Origin: Micrasema longulum
Lineage: Eukaryota > Arthropoda > Insecta > Trichoptera > Brachycentridae
DNA: 64,000 nucleotides
NCBI GenBank assembly: GCA_022494885.1
Contig: JAGVSM010001281.1
Location: forward strand, 62,001-126,000
Direction: 5' to 3'
Below are positions 1-11,192 of this stretch, piece by piece. The position numbers and the translations under genes are program-made. Every line of letters begins with the position of its first letter. The stretch's first letter is position 1. The notes below the pieces were generated by a model. That model saw only the letters and a program-made list of their open reading frames with translations, was not told the origin of the DNA and made no database searches.

Positions 1-164
1 TAAAGAATAAAAAAATAGAATAATAACTCCATAGGGAGGACAATTCGCGGAGGGAAGGACAATAGCGCACGTAGACGGAATCATTATTTTGCGAATCGCA
101 GTACGTTTCGGTGTTTTTTTTTTCTGAAATTCTAAAAACGATTCTGATATTTGGATAATTTGAG

Positions 165-315
165 TTCGATTTCATTGTACTTGTACTGGCACCTGAATCG
201 TAAGACTGTTAACCTTTCTATGACAGATGATTGAGATACGGTGCAATTTATTCAACAATTCAATACTCTATGCACCATCGTGTCCATAAGGGTTTGATGA
301 TAATAATGACAAAGT
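165..315 (+). repeat. SINE-C, 3' part
   Basis: Old 3' part of SINE-C: a TACTGGCACCTGAATCGTAAG body segment, then a degenerate ATGCACC segment and a TGATGATAATAATGA tail. The tRNA-like head is missing. The end (CAACAATTCAAT..., ATAAGGGTTTGATGAT) closely matches the copy at 22225, so the two form a subfamily. Confidence 0.6.
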
Positions 316-477
316 TTTAGTCGACACAGTTCTAATCAAAAAGGTATTCGAAATATTATTTGAAGCTTCTCTATTTGGAGAATAGCATTTCGAACGTTAT
401 TTTCTAAGGACCATTTTCCTTTGATAGTATACTGTTGACATATGAAACCAGTTCTTTTGTCCGCCCGTCTAAGTTAA

Positions 478-718
478 GCTAGGGTTTCCTAGGACAGCGG
501 TGCCCGTATCTTAACGGCCGTAGTGAACGGTGATGCGGTGGACAGCCGTCGTAACGGTGACTAGAGTGTGGTTTCCTAGAAAAAGGGTGTTATCAACACC
601 ATTTAACACCGTTTCCCTAGGAAACCACTCTCTAGTCAACGTTACGACGGCTGTCCACTGCATCACCGTTCACTACGGCCGTTAAAATACGGGCACCGCT
701 CTCCTAGGAAACCCTAGC
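478..718. mobile_element. FB-A fold-back element, copy 1
   Basis: Almost entirely palindromic element of about 240 bp. The left arm starts GCTAGGGTTTCCTAGGACAG and the right arm is its near-exact reverse complement, ending CTGTCCT-type bases then AGGAAACCCTAGC. Arms are over 100 bp with a short AT-rich centre near 590-610. It is G+C-richer than its surroundings. Flanks are TTAA on the left and TTTA on the right, so a TTAA target (piggyBac-like) is possible but inferred. No coding capacity. A second copy lies at 59833-60063. Confidence 0.85.
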
Positions 719-740
719 TTTAGTGGCACTCCGCTCGGTA

Positions 741-1424
741 CTGCGTCAGTTTTTGGCATTATTTATTTTTAGAAGGAAACGAAGCGGACAGTGACGGTCA
801 CTACAACATTTTTGTTGCAATATTATAGCGAATATGTCTAGTTAATATGATTTTTTTTTAAATTTATTTAGAAAAAAAATAATATTAACGTTTTCCATTA
901 TGTAAAATAAAAAACAATGTTTTTGTTCATAATGGGGAGTGACATCTTACAGTAACGTGTTTAGTAAATATTTTCAGGATAAAATAAAAATTACGAAAAA
1001 AATATACGGTGTTTTCAATCAGTGCTACATAAAGAAGAACTTTTTTTTTAAAAATACATTTCAGAATAATTTCAATTTTTAATTACGTTTTTTTTTATTT
1101 TTTATTCGCAGTTATTTTTTAAATATTTTATATTAAAAAAATAATGCGTAGTAGAAGAAAACACATACAAGGGCTAGTGACGAATATAAATATCTTTTTA
1201 TACTTAACTTTTGCATAAATGTACTGTATTAAAATAATGGAGAATATTCTGCAACGTTTCGTGAATTTACGATTGTTATTTAAGTTTAATTGGTGGATTA
1301 GTAATAATTATTCTAATTAAAAAGAAGTTTGTATTCCGTCTTCTGTTGTCAGCAGGTGAAGCGGAGAAATGAAGATGTTTCCACACAAAACAATAGAAAA
1401 AAAAAACGGGGATAAACTTTATTA
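741..1424. other. A+T-rich DNA, no feature seen
   Basis: Very A+T-rich with many homopolymer runs. I see no long reading frame and no repeat shared with the rest of the window. Confidence 0.5.
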
Positions 1425-1429
1425 CTTAA

Positions 1430-2098
1430 ATGTATGTATGTACATTAGGGTGGGCGGATAATTTTTTTTTCGAATTTCGAAATAAAAGGGGTCTAAAAAA
1501 TTTCCTTTTGGATTACTCGGAACGCAAAAAATATCATAAAAAATATTCGGTACTACTTTTGGCCGTCAATCAGAGCTTGAAGTTTTCGAAAAAGACGATT
1601 TTTGTGGTAAACTGACTGTCATTTAGTATTTAAGTAAGAAAATAAGTCTTATTAAATTTTATAATGTGCATTTAACCTTATTTAATAAGCATCTAAGGGC
1701 CTGAGTTGCACTGTGTTTTGTAATAAATGTAGAGCTATGTTTTAATGAGCCATTTTTTTTGTCAATATAAGCCAGGCGCTCAACGGAATCAGTTCTGCGG
1801 AGTGCAAACTTTTTGCATTTTGGTAGTTTTAAAACTTGTTCCAATTTGTAATGTGATTAAGTTACATCTTTACTAACAAAATAGTAATTTTATCAATATG
1901 GATAATTAACAAAATTTTCAGACAGTTATAAACTTCAAACCTCGGTTGAGGGCCAAAAGTAGTATGGAATATTTTTTCAAATAATGTTGACGTTGATGTG
2001 ATCCAAAATAAAAAATTTTAGACCCATTTCACTTTGATGTCAAAAAAAATAAAACACTTCATACATCATCGACCTACTCTTATGTACATGCAGGTACA
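1430..2098. mobile_element. FB-B element with ~170-bp inverted termini
   Basis: The left end (from about 1438, TGTACATTAGGGTGGGCGG) recurs inverted at the right end (about 1915-2095, ending near CCTACTCTTATGTACATG). Both arms share GGGTCTAAAA, then TTTTGGAT, then ATATTC and GTACTACTTTTGGCC-type blocks in the same order, with many substitutions and small gaps. The centre (about 1610-1910) is A+T-rich and non-coding. This is the layout of a non-autonomous DNA transposon with long TIRs. Only one copy is seen here, so the superfamily is unknown. Confidence 0.7.
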
Positions 2099-2554
2099 AA
2101 TTATGAAAAAAAAATTGTTTAACTATAAACTAAGTCACCTTTTGCCACTGCTGGGTGGTCAGGAAATTTCTACTTTGAGTGTAACTAGATAATAATACAA
2201 ATTTATGATAATGCGTCATGCATAAGTAGTTGCTTTTACCTATTTTATCTTGTTACCAGTAAAAACATTTTGATAAAAGGGGTTGAAGGCTCCAAAGCAG
2301 TATACATCGGCACGAGTTGTTCTAACATGAGAGAAATACCATTACATGCCGTAATGGAATCTTGATAACATTACGCCTATGCTCTGATACAGTGGTGTGC
2401 CTAGACTCAATCAGAGAAACCTTAAATCAACCTGAAAAGTACACATTTACTTTGAAACATAGGTACCTTAAATTAAATTTAATAAAAGCTCCGTTTTAAA
2501 AAGTACCCTTAATAGATAAATATCACATACTACAAATACCGATAAAAAATTGTC

Positions 2555-2720
2555 AAATAGATTTGAAAAATTCATTGTATTTTCAAAATCAATATGGGTA
2601 TTGTGAGAAAATGTTTTCATTCACAATTTTTGAAATAAAAAGTTTAAAATACGCCTTCTCAAAAACGCGACATGATTGAGCTTAACACTCGCGATTGAAG
2701 ATTCGTGAGGTGAATTATAA
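2555..2720 (+). repeat. Dispersed repeat D, partial copy
   Basis: The block TTGTATTTTCAAAATCAATA followed by a gap and AAAACGCGACATGATTGA matches the first part of the repeat at 45010-45375. The same second block is seen at 32045. This copy is degraded after the CGCGACATG motif. Confidence 0.55.
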
Positions 2721-2727
2721 TACATGA

Positions 2728-3005
2728 CGGTCTCTTCATACTGCAATGAATCGACTAAATAAATTGACTCCAGACCCAATCTCCTCGATTCATTTCAATA
2801 TCCCACCTAGGCGGATGAGACACACAAAACTTGTTCATATATCGAAATACAATACGAAAGCAGCAACAAATTCACCCTTTAATCGTGCCCTGACCTTGTA
2901 CAATCAAATGGATACTTTCATAATCGACATTTTACAAGACTCTGCAACATCGTTTAAAAATAATATTTTGAAAAAAAATAAATTTAAGCTGCAATTATCC
3001 TCAAT
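2728..3005 (+). mobile_element. LINE ORF2 C-terminal tail (CR1/jockey-like), relic
   Basis: An open frame (from 2728, Met at 2746) reads RSLHTAMNRLNKLTPDPISS, then HFNIPPRRMRHTKL, then NSPFNRALTLYNQMD. The order 'N(I/V)P.R..R', '(T/A)..SPF.R', 'YN..' with a closing hydrophobic stretch is the usual C-terminal tail after the reverse transcriptase in CR1/L2/jockey-type LINEs. It is 5' truncated just before the frame. The frame runs on by chance into the CA/CT-rich tract after 3018. Similar tails in this window lie at 5580, 15195, 59402 and 61004. Confidence 0.65.
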
Positions 3006-3017
3006 TATATATTTTTT

Positions 3018-3098
3018 TCATGATACTCTCTCACTCGCACACGCACACATATACACCCTCCTACCCACACTCTCTCACGCACACACACACATCCTGTT
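3018..3098. repeat. CA/CT-rich simple repeat
   Basis: Imperfect CTCTCTCACTCGCACACGCA-type tract with CACACACA runs. It inflates two chance reading frames here. Confidence 0.85.
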
Positions 3099-3109
3099 TT
3101 AATCTTAAT

Positions 3110-4285
3110 TTGGATCTTAATTACCCAGAGAGGAAATCCAGTATCTACAAACATTTGGGCATACGCAAAACATTATTGGCAACAATGTATTTCAAAAAGT
3201 ACTCGGAATAAATTTACTTTTAAAAGAACTTTAATTGTTGTAACACCTTTTAAATATATCCTCAAATACATTGAATTCACCTGTTCATAATTTGTTTAAC
3301 CTTAACCTTAAATTTGACTTGATTTGCATAAAAATATACCTACCTTCAATGCATTTTTAAATTTCTTCTCAGTGTGTCAATATTTTTTTTAAACTATTTG
3401 TACTAAGCAGAGCAAGATAGTTTTTAAAAGTAAATGTGAAAGATTCAATTTCTATATGCAGATGGGATTTTTTTTTATTTGTATTTTAAAAAAATATTTA
3501 AGTTCACGAGTCGGCCTTTCATACAATAATCTGATAGAAACAGTAGATGGTAACATAGTGCAGAGCAATACGACGTCAGTCATCTGATCTGATACTTGCC
3601 CATCCACACCATGCCACCTTCATAATATGTAGTGCTTTCTTGTCCAAGAATCCATAGTCTACTCAGCATTAGGTAGAGTATGCTGGTGACAAGGAAAGCT
3701 TCGAAATCCGGTCAGGAACGTGCTACCAATCGCATCACTCCAGCTCAATATTGAAAATATTTGTTTATCTAAAGTCATCAAAAAATTTGCTAAGTGGTAA
3801 AGATTTTTGCAAGTGATGCATGAAATCTATGGATCTCTGAAAATTATTTTGTAAAGAGAAGAATGCACGAGAGCCTAAAGACCCCTATTGATGATGAAAT
3901 ATAGATACTTATAAAGGTACTGATTACTAAAAACAATGTGCTTTATTGTGCGAAGAACTGTCTTCATGTTAAATAATCGTGGTACGAAATAATGAGATTC
4001 TACAAACTAAATGGGGCGAAAGAAATACTAGTGTTTTAAGGAGCTGTAAAATACAACTATCGATCAATTTTTTATTCAAATCTGTACATAATACCGTGTT
4101 TTTATCACGTTTTTAATACCACATCAGCAAGATGACGGCTATTAGCAGCAATACACTGATGTTGTCGATTTCGAAAATTTGGGGCTGCTTTTTGATACTT
4201 CCATTTCTCTACCCCGGCCACAGATCGAGCAACGGATTTTCAAAACCCGGGCATTTCGTTCGCGCCCCCCCCTGCATAAGTAAAT
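3110..4285. other. Unassigned DNA
   Basis: No reading frame of note and no repeat that I could match elsewhere in the window. A small C-run (GCGCCCCCCCCTGCAT) lies near 4260, next to the repeat at 4290. Confidence 0.4.
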
Positions 4286-4289
4286 ATTT

Positions 4290-4420
4290 GTGAAAAACCA
4301 CTTACTGACTTTTTATGTCTACCGGCTTTGAGACAACCCCGTCTCTTCATCAGGACACTCACTATACCAACATGCAAATACTATAACACACTTTCATATT
4401 TACCATCATCATAGTATTTA
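4290..4420. repeat. Dispersed repeat E, copy 1
   Basis: Contains GTCTACCGGCTTTGAGACAA, then CCCGTCTCTTCATCAGGACA, then CACTATACCAACATGCAAAT. The same blocks in the same order occur at 59280-59400. GAGAC...GTCTC can pair as a small hairpin. Function unknown; both copies are followed by TATTTAT-type sequence. Confidence 0.7.
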
Positions 4421-4449
4421 TGAAAAAATCCATAAATTACATGCAGAGT

Positions 4450-4714
4450 TATCATCATCTTTCCCTTTCCGCACCGAATGGTGCATAGGGCACTAAATTG
4501 GTATACCAATCTCGGCGATTTTTGATCGTTTTTGTTACATGAAGGTAAGATGATCAGTTTTTTGCTTCAAGGACCAGTCCACGGACTATGAAATATTCTA
4601 GGGGAAAAACACCCTTTAAAGTAAATATTTCTTATCAACTTTGTCGGGGATCGAACCCGAGATATCTTGCATGGTAGGCAAAGCTCTGACCATTACACCA
4701 CGAGGCCAACAGGG
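4450..4714 (-). repeat. SINE-C, near full length
   Basis: tRNA-derived SINE read on the minus strand. The head is GGCCTCGTGGTGTAATGGTC (A box TGGTGTAATGG), then GGGTTCGATCCCCGA (B box), then a body with GGACTGGTCCTTGAAGC and ATCATCTTACCTTCATGTAA, then ATGCACCATTCGGTGCGGAA and a GATGATGAT tail. This is one of the most complete copies and is the best local reference for the family. Confidence 0.85.
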
Positions 4715-4819
4715 TGCAGAGTAATAGGGAAATGCAATCACCAGTGTCCGATCATGTACTCAAAATTAGGTTAATAACATTTTGTGGCTTTAAACATAAA
4801 TAAAAACGTACTTTACACT

Positions 4820-4942
4820 GCAGTGTTTTATGTTTCTGGACTTGCGCATTTAACAGATAATCGAGATACGCTGTATTTGGTGTACTAATGCAGTGCCCTA
4901 TGTACCATTGCCATAAGACAGGGACGTGATGATGATGATTGT
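4820..4942 (+). repeat. SINE-C, 3' half
   Basis: Sense copy lacking its tRNA head: ATCGAGATACGCTG, then AATGCAGTGCCCTATGTACC, ending GTGATGATGATGATTG. It lies about 100 bp from, and opposite in strand to, the copy at 4450-4714. Confidence 0.7.
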
Positions 4943-4944
4943 GT

Positions 4945-5575
4945 TGTAAACTGTTTTCTACTCATCGAGAACATCATCACATTAAATTCATTTGTTTTCA
5001 GCACTCATCCTTAGCACGGCTGACTATTCTATGAATACCTGAACTGTTTTAAGTGCCAAAGGGCGGATACCACGCAGAGATAGATGTGCACATAGAACTC
5101 GCCTGGAAAATGTGTAAGGCTTACCAGAAAGGTCTTAGTTAATGGCCGAACCAGGCGCGAAGTCTGATTATCTCAACGTAATAATTGCTAGCGAATATTT
5201 GAAATACATTCTTGCGAGAACCATTACACTTTCAGCCCTATGATGGAACCTGCTTATCAACTTTGCAAAAATAATATAACTTTAATTAAGAGCAGTTTCA
5301 AAAATATCATCAAAAGGCGAGTGCTTTAGCTCGTTGCTAGTTGTTTAGAAAACAAGCTGTGAAAGTGGCGTCACGGGTACCATTCCCGCTATTACGAAAA
5401 AATCAAAGTTTTTTTTTCTTTCTAAATTTCTCTGTGTGTTCTAGGCCCCGAAAACAATAGTTACTTAGAAAAGTTAACTTCAATAATTGTTTGAAGTACA
5501 ATCGAATTTTCTGAACGACAAAGTGAATAATTGTATGAAATCTTTCACTATCTTCATCAATAATTAATATCTAAC
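4945..5575. other. Unassigned DNA
   Basis: No clear gene or matched repeat. A weak tRNA-like string (CACGGGTACCATTCCCGC) near 5367 resembles a B box but lacks a convincing A box, so it is not called a tRNA or SINE. Confidence 0.35.
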
Positions 5576-5579
5576 TTTA

Positions 5580-6010
5580 TAGATGCCCATGATATCCTTG
5601 CTCAGATAAACATAAATGTACCTCGCCGTAACTTGCGTACCAATCCTGTCTTTGCTGTGGGAAAGTATAAAACTAACATTGGATTCTTTTCCCCTCTGCC
5701 AAGGATCCTCAGAACCGTGAAAAAAATCTCACTAAACGGTACTGGCGATGTGTTCCTACAGCAAGGGCAGGCATTTAAGAAGCAAGCGGTGTTGTCTCTC
5801 CCGACTCGCGATGTCACACTTGCCATTTCCACCTAGATTATGCTATATACATACCTTTTGTTAATTATACATTTTGTTCATTTAAGTAGGTTTTAAGAAT
5901 GTTTAGATTTAGTATTACTCATTAATGCCAATCTATTAGGGCTTACTTCAGCCTGTCGATTGGCTTAATTTTTTTTTTAAATAACTTGTAAATAAACCGG
6001 TTAAAAAGAA
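5580..6010 (+). mobile_element. LINE ORF2 tail and 3' UTR (CR1/jockey-like)
   Basis: Open frame from about 5582 to a stop at 5836: AQININVPRRNLRTNPVFAV, then GKYKTNIGFFSPLPRILRTV. The NVPRRNLR and 'TN.GF.SPLPRI' blocks match the tails at 59402 (NIPTRNLRQ, TNYGFHSPMPRILR) and 61004. It is the extreme C-terminus of the polymerase ORF, 5' truncated. About 170 bp of 3' UTR follows, with AATAAA-like sequence at the end. No frameshift is seen within this short piece. Confidence 0.7.
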
Positions 6011-6179
6011 ATGCATGTATATACATGTACATTAAAGGATAAAGCATATAAGTCTCATTCAACGAAATTTTTGGGAAACAAATTTTTGTAGTACGGTTTA
6101 TAATACATTACCACTTTAATATATTTTAATATGCATATACAGAACTTTCAAAGTAAAAAAATGATTATTTTGATAAAAA

Positions 6180-6300
6180 AAAGTACATATTGAAATAGCG
6201 TATCTGGGAATACTAATGTTTTTTTGCACTAAAACAAAGTGAACTTCAGATTTTCATTTCTTCTTTAAAATAACCATTTTCACGCTCAAAAGGAAAAAGT
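6180..6300. repeat. Dispersed repeat F, copy 1
   Basis: TGAAATAGCGTATCTGGGAA, then TACTAATG, AAAACAAA and GACTTCAGAT-like blocks recur at 24425-24520 in the same order. Short, diverged, identity unknown. Confidence 0.45.
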
Positions 6301-7265
6301 TTCTCAGCAACAGGTAGCAACTTTACAGAAGACCCAATTAATGCTTTTTTAATGTAATAACTTATATTTACATATCGTGGGTATACTGGCAAAAAGCTTT
6401 AACTCTCAAATCCCTGTTTCGAGAAATCAAGCATTTGAGTTTTGTTCCAATTTTTATTTAAATGAAGTAAGATGTTAAGTGCTCATTTAAGAACAGGCTA
6501 AAAAAATTCCGTTTTTAAATTTTATATCAAGTAAATATTAAGTTATTTAAAGCTTTTAGCCTGAATAAAATACCGGGTATTATATTTTTATTTATTAAGG
6601 AAAAAAATTTTTTTGCCAGTCTGCAAGCATTTGGACATAAACAAACATTGTTAAATTACTACCTGGTAAAAGAAGAAGTATAAAAATATATATTCTTAAA
6701 AGCGATTTTTTATATTTATTTGTTCTGCTTGTGTAAGAAAAGGTTTCAGGCGTATATATTGTTGTTGTATATTTAGTTTTAAGGTACTAAACTTGCTTTG
6801 TTTCTTTGTTGTTCTCAATATGTGTTATTTTCTAAATGCTAATATTATTTTATTTATTTGTTTATTTTATTTGTTCATATTTTTTGCTTACAAGCTATAA
6901 TTATTAATAAAAATAATATGACTTCACTGGGGTTTCCCGTGCTGAGGACACTTAACAATATACTTTTTAAAATTAAATTTGAAAATAAACAAAGAAGACT
7001 AACTTAAAAAAACGATAATAATTAACAAATATTCAGACAGTTTTAAAAACAAGGTATTTAGTATTTATGTACATCTATATTATTTATTTTTCAAAACACA
7101 CAATGAAAATAACAAAAACCTAACATAAGCTATACACTTGTGGAGCAGTTGATTCAATATTGGTATGGGCGAATGAGACAATCCATTTTACTTCTACCTA
7201 GCTCCACTATCCATTTTTTTATAGCCATTTTAAACATTTCCTCGTTACTAATTGTTAAAGTAGGC
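6301..7265. other. A+T-rich DNA, no feature seen
   Basis: Long A+T-rich stretch with TATT and TTTA runs. No coding signal and no repeat I could pair with another part of the window. Confidence 0.4.
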
Positions 7266-7269
7266 TATA

Positions 7270-7500
7270 GATTTTAATTGAATAATACCCAAAATCCCTT
7301 TGTCCGAATGTGGTTTTAGTTTGTATTTGTTTAAGTTGTCTATGTGTTGAGGATCTAGTGATTATATTCATTGTATGTGATGTATTGTGGGGGTTCTTAT
7401 GTCCCGAATTGAATTGTTGTAACCCCTGGAAATGTAATTCAACGTATTATACTTGTAAAATACTTTGTGTTATATGATTTATAAATAAATAAAAAATATA
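7270..7500 (+). mobile_element. Probable LINE 3' UTR with terminal TAAA repeats
   Basis: GTTTAAGTTGTCTATGTGTT through TTGTTGTAACCCCTGGAAAT, ending in ATTTATAAATAAATAAAAAA. A non-coding block that ends in short TAAA repeats is typical of CR1/jockey-type 3' ends, as seen for LINE-J at 42640. No coding part is attached, so the call is inferred from the end structure only. Confidence 0.35.
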
Positions 7501-7823
7501 AAAATGCATGTATTAATAATTTTATACGTTTGCTAAATATTTTATGATTAAATGGAGTGGATTATAAAGTATCGAGTAACTCCCCCTTTTGCACTATCAG
7601 ATCACAAAAATGACTTTGAAATCAATCGACATTAATCAACCTGCATTTGTAGAGGAACGGAATACTCCTTCGGTACCTACAACGACGATAAAACACATAA
7701 ATTATTGCATTCTATAAATCAAGTCTTGTTTCCTTAACCACTATCGACCCAATATGACTGCTAAATTGCTACACGGGAATTAATCAAACATTTCTTCATT
7801 TGTTTTGCCGTTGAAACAAATCA

Positions 7824-7985
7824 TCATCATCATTCTCTATCCGCACCTAGCGATGCGTAGGGCACTGCCTTGGTAATCCAAATGCAGCGTATGTTTAACA
7901 TCTGTTGCATGAATGTAAGAAAATTACTCCTACGATTCGGATGCCATTCCAGGAACAGTGAAATGTTTCCGTTTTAAAAAACCTT
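7824..7985 (-). repeat. SINE-C, 3' part
   Basis: Antisense copy beginning CATCATCATCATTCTCTATC, then GCACCTAGCGATGCGTAGGG, then TTGCATGAATGTAAG. The tRNA head is absent. Confidence 0.7.
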
Positions 7986-8004
7986 TGAAATCAATATTTC
8001 CAGG

Positions 8005-8510
8005 ACGTCAAAAATGATTAAATTCAATTCAATTTAATTCGTTTATTTTAAATATAACATATACATTACAAACATATATTCAATACGTACATATTATAAA
8101 ATAGAAAAAAAATACACGAAAGAGACTCATGTCAAAGTAGTAGGAGAATTCTGCTCTAGAAACCCCTTCGGATACATGGAACAGATCAATATTCAGAGCG
8201 ATGTTGTTCAGCATAGTGGTAGCCCTTCCAACAGGCATAACCATAGGCAGGTTGTTCCTGAATATCGGAATATGAAACAATCTATGCTGACGCTGTCTTG
8301 GGTAATTATCAGGAACATACAAACCAATGCTCATCATAATCTAAAAATAATCAATCATACCGCACAACAATCGATGAAAATGTGTAGTCAAATACACATT
8401 CCTTCTAGTCTTTAAACTGTTGAAGCCGAGCATACCCTGGAGAAACTCGGTCGGGTAGAGCCAAGGATAATACCCGCTCTCTCTCGTGTAAAGATATCTC
8501 AGAAACTTCT
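8005..8510 (-). mobile_element. LINE ORF2 C-terminal region, antisense relic
   Basis: Minus-strand frames at 8586-8341 and 8337-8080 read, in order, KFLRYLYTRESGYYPWLYP, TEFLQGMLGFNSLKTRRNVY, then, after a break near 8340, RLFHIPIFRNNLPMVMP and VGRATTMLNNIALNIDLFHV. The 'GYYP.LYP..FL.G.LG..SL..RR' and 'MPVGRA...LN' blocks are typical of the post-RT part of insect LINEs. The two frames together cover about 150 residues of the C-terminus. The left edge is a 3' UTR ending in ATTGAATTGAATTT-type repeats (minus sense). The right edge runs into X sequence at about 8512. Confidence 0.7.
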
Positions 8511-8511
8511 T

Positions 8512-9390
8512 TCCATCAGTTGACTTTTGTGAAGTAAAAGAGCTGAAACCTTCATCACGTGGGTAAGATTCATCCGGCTGAACCAAATCACCTACTAGGC
8601 AACGCCTGAAAACAATTTTCTAATTTTTATACTACTTCTTATACCAGGTAGTTAATTCAACAATGTTTGAGTATGTCCAAATGCTTGCAGACTGGCTGGA
8701 TTTCCTTCCTAGGGAGTTATTTATATTAAAATTTATTTCAACAGAGAGGGAAAACATTTTTGAGAAGGGAATACGGAAGTCTAGTCATTTACAGGGCTTA
8801 TGACCCATCATTGGCTGATTTAAGTAGCCACATTACACACTGTGTAACATTCACCATTCTGCCCATGTTTGAAAATTCACATTTCCTCAACTCTTCCATC
8901 TGTTGACTTTTGCGAAGATTATACCCATTACGTATCCTTAGACATACCAACTGATAATATTTTTTCTCTTTAAACAAATCTAATTTTGTAGACAATAACC
9001 GGATTCAACCAGCTTGCGAGTTATTAATATATTACAACAGAGATGAAACATATTTTACTGAAGGTAATATAGAAGTCCAGAAGTCATTTACATGGCTGAT
9101 GACCTGTCATTTGCTGGTTTAGGGGACCATTTTACACACATTGCGTCACATTCACCGTGTCCATGTTTAAATATCTATATTCATTCAATTCTTCCAATCT
9201 TAAATCTGTTGGTCTTCAGAAAAAGCTGAAACCTTTTTTTATGCGGGTGATATTCTGGCCGAATTATAACACCTACCTACAGTGCAACGCCTGAAAATAT
9301 TTTTTAATTTTTACATTTCTTCTTAAACCAGCTGTTTTTTTAACAATATTTTGAGTTTTTCTATATTTTTGTAGATTTCTATATTCCTGT
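8512..9390 (+). repeat. X repeat, head-to-tail tandem units
   Basis: Two to three consecutive X units in one orientation. Markers repeat in order: GTTGACTTTTGTGAAG, AGAGCTGAAACC, GGCAACGCCTGAAAA, TTTGAGTATGTCCAAATGC (8668), ATTACAACAGAGATG (about 9035), the core CATTTACAGGGCTTATGACC and GTGTAACATTCACCATTCTG (8840-8860), then the same markers again, more diverged, to 9390. Period is roughly 300-380 bp. No coding frame spans a unit. Confidence 0.75.
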
Positions 9391-9394
9391 CTAT

Positions 9395-10775
9395 AAAATG
9401 TGTATAACTTCTAAAATAAAAAAATCATGTCGTCATATATGTAATCATATATGTATGTGTGTATATGATTACTTACGTTTACACATTTTTTTTTGTTTTT
9501 TATCACTTTTTTTTTTGCCTATTTTTAAATTTGGGTTCTAGGCCGGAGCGTTCTTAACGATTTTATTAACAATTTTACATCGATCGATAAGGTGGTTGAT
9601 AGGTTTCCTCATTAAGGTTTATTTCTAAAAAAACAGATAATTTTTGATAATCATTGTTCAATAAGTCCACTTATATTGTCACTCAGCATTGTCACATACA
9701 TACACAAAATACTCACACACCCATACACATATACACACTCCCTCACACAATATATATGAACTCATCCTCACTAACATGTACAATAATAAAACTGAATCAC
9801 TGTAACAAGTACTTATTATAAATATTATTGTATTATAATTAAAGTAATCCTTATAATGTAGTTGAGATACATTATGTAAATATCATAGAATTAAGAATAG
9901 TCCAGAAACCGCATACGCACATCAAACAGAAGGCGACTTAACTACTCATAAATGAGTAAGTTTACGTTTCGACCCATTAGTTTCATTGTCAACGTCGCTC
10001 GGTACACAACTCCTTATTTGAATTCAACTATGCCGTGTTGTGTCCTTTTAAAGTTAAGAAATACTGCTAGGATCTTAAAGAAACAGGATAGGATCACATT
10101 TCATCTGTAATTTGCAAATAAATATGTATATAACAAATGCATTACTTAGAAATTGAATTATTTTTCCATCTGTCAGATTGTCGAAGAAACAAAATGGAAA
10201 TTTCGTTAGTGTTGACAGGGTAGTATTTTTTTTTACTCTACTTTGCTCTTCTAATGAAAGAATTAATGAAAATTAGACCTCAGATTAAAGAACGTCGTGG
10301 GGGACATTTGAACGACATTATCTTTAAAACAACAAATATTTTTAACATGACATAAAAATATCCGTTTTACGTCAAATAAAATTTGTTTTACATTTTAAGT
10401 TCAAAGTTCATTAATCCAATTACTCTTATTAAATGACCCTTTACTTATCTACTATGTTGTGTCAATCAATGTTTCCGCGTGCACAATAACATTTTAGAGA
10501 AATCAACAGATTACTTTGTTTTCACCTTACATTTGTGTTATGATTTTTATTTTCCCCATCATTACAACATTACCCGGCGACTTCACGAATGCACGCGGCG
10601 AAAGTAAGGTGAAGTGGGGGAATTGTTGGACACAGTCCGATGTATTAAAATATGATTTTACGCTCCTTCTGGACTATATATATATAAATATTTCTACCGA
10701 AAATGTTGAAACCATTGTATAAATTATATAATGTGTTATGTTTTTATGAGAAAAATAAAATAAATTACTAACTCC
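9395..10775. other. Unassigned DNA with a CA-rich tract
   Basis: Mostly A+T-rich. A degenerate CACA/CATA microsatellite lies at about 9695-9760. A short open frame at 10516-10722 (68 aa, begins MFSPYICVMIFIFPIITTL) has a hydrophobic start but no recognisable domain and is probably chance. Confidence 0.4.
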
Positions 10776-10777
10776 CA

Positions 10778-10855
10778 AGGGGTTTAATCCAGTTCTTGTC
10801 TACAAAAATTTGGACAAACTCAAAATGTTGTTAAAAAATATACACTGAGCCCTCT
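10778..10855 (-). repeat. X terminal piece
   Basis: Solitary 70-bp end of X, minus orientation: AACTCCCAAGGGGTTTAATC, CTTGTCTACAAAAATTTGGA, CAAACTCAAAATGTTGTT. The core is absent. The same end-only fragment occurs at 14522. Confidence 0.65.
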
Positions 10856-11192
10856 TAAGGTGACGATCATTAGAAGAATGGTATAATTGTTTTTTTTCAC
10901 ACGCAAATTATGTTAAAAGTTTTTCTGTACCGGTTAAGTCGGCTGTTATTACTATGAAGGTCCTTGATTTCATCTTCCGTAAGTCCATTTTGCTCTACAT
11001 TTCTTTGTTAAAAAATAAATAATAAATAAAACGACTCACCTTTATTCTGACATTATGCTACACGAGGTCATTCTGACTATTAGCGTCTTCAAAAATTCAT
11101 ACATCTCTTCACACTTCATTATATAATCATCATCAATTTTAATTAGATGTAATATTCACTGTATTGTTTTTGTGGATTTGCATATATAAATC

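Noticed and set aside
2746..3102. 118-codon frame taken as one protein
   Set aside because: Only the part to about 3000 resembles a LINE tail; the rest is the CA/CT microsatellite.
8512..9390. Hammerhead-ribozyme (retrozyme) explanation for tandem X units
   Set aside because: I looked for a CTGATGA...GAAA core in the X units and did not find a consistent one.
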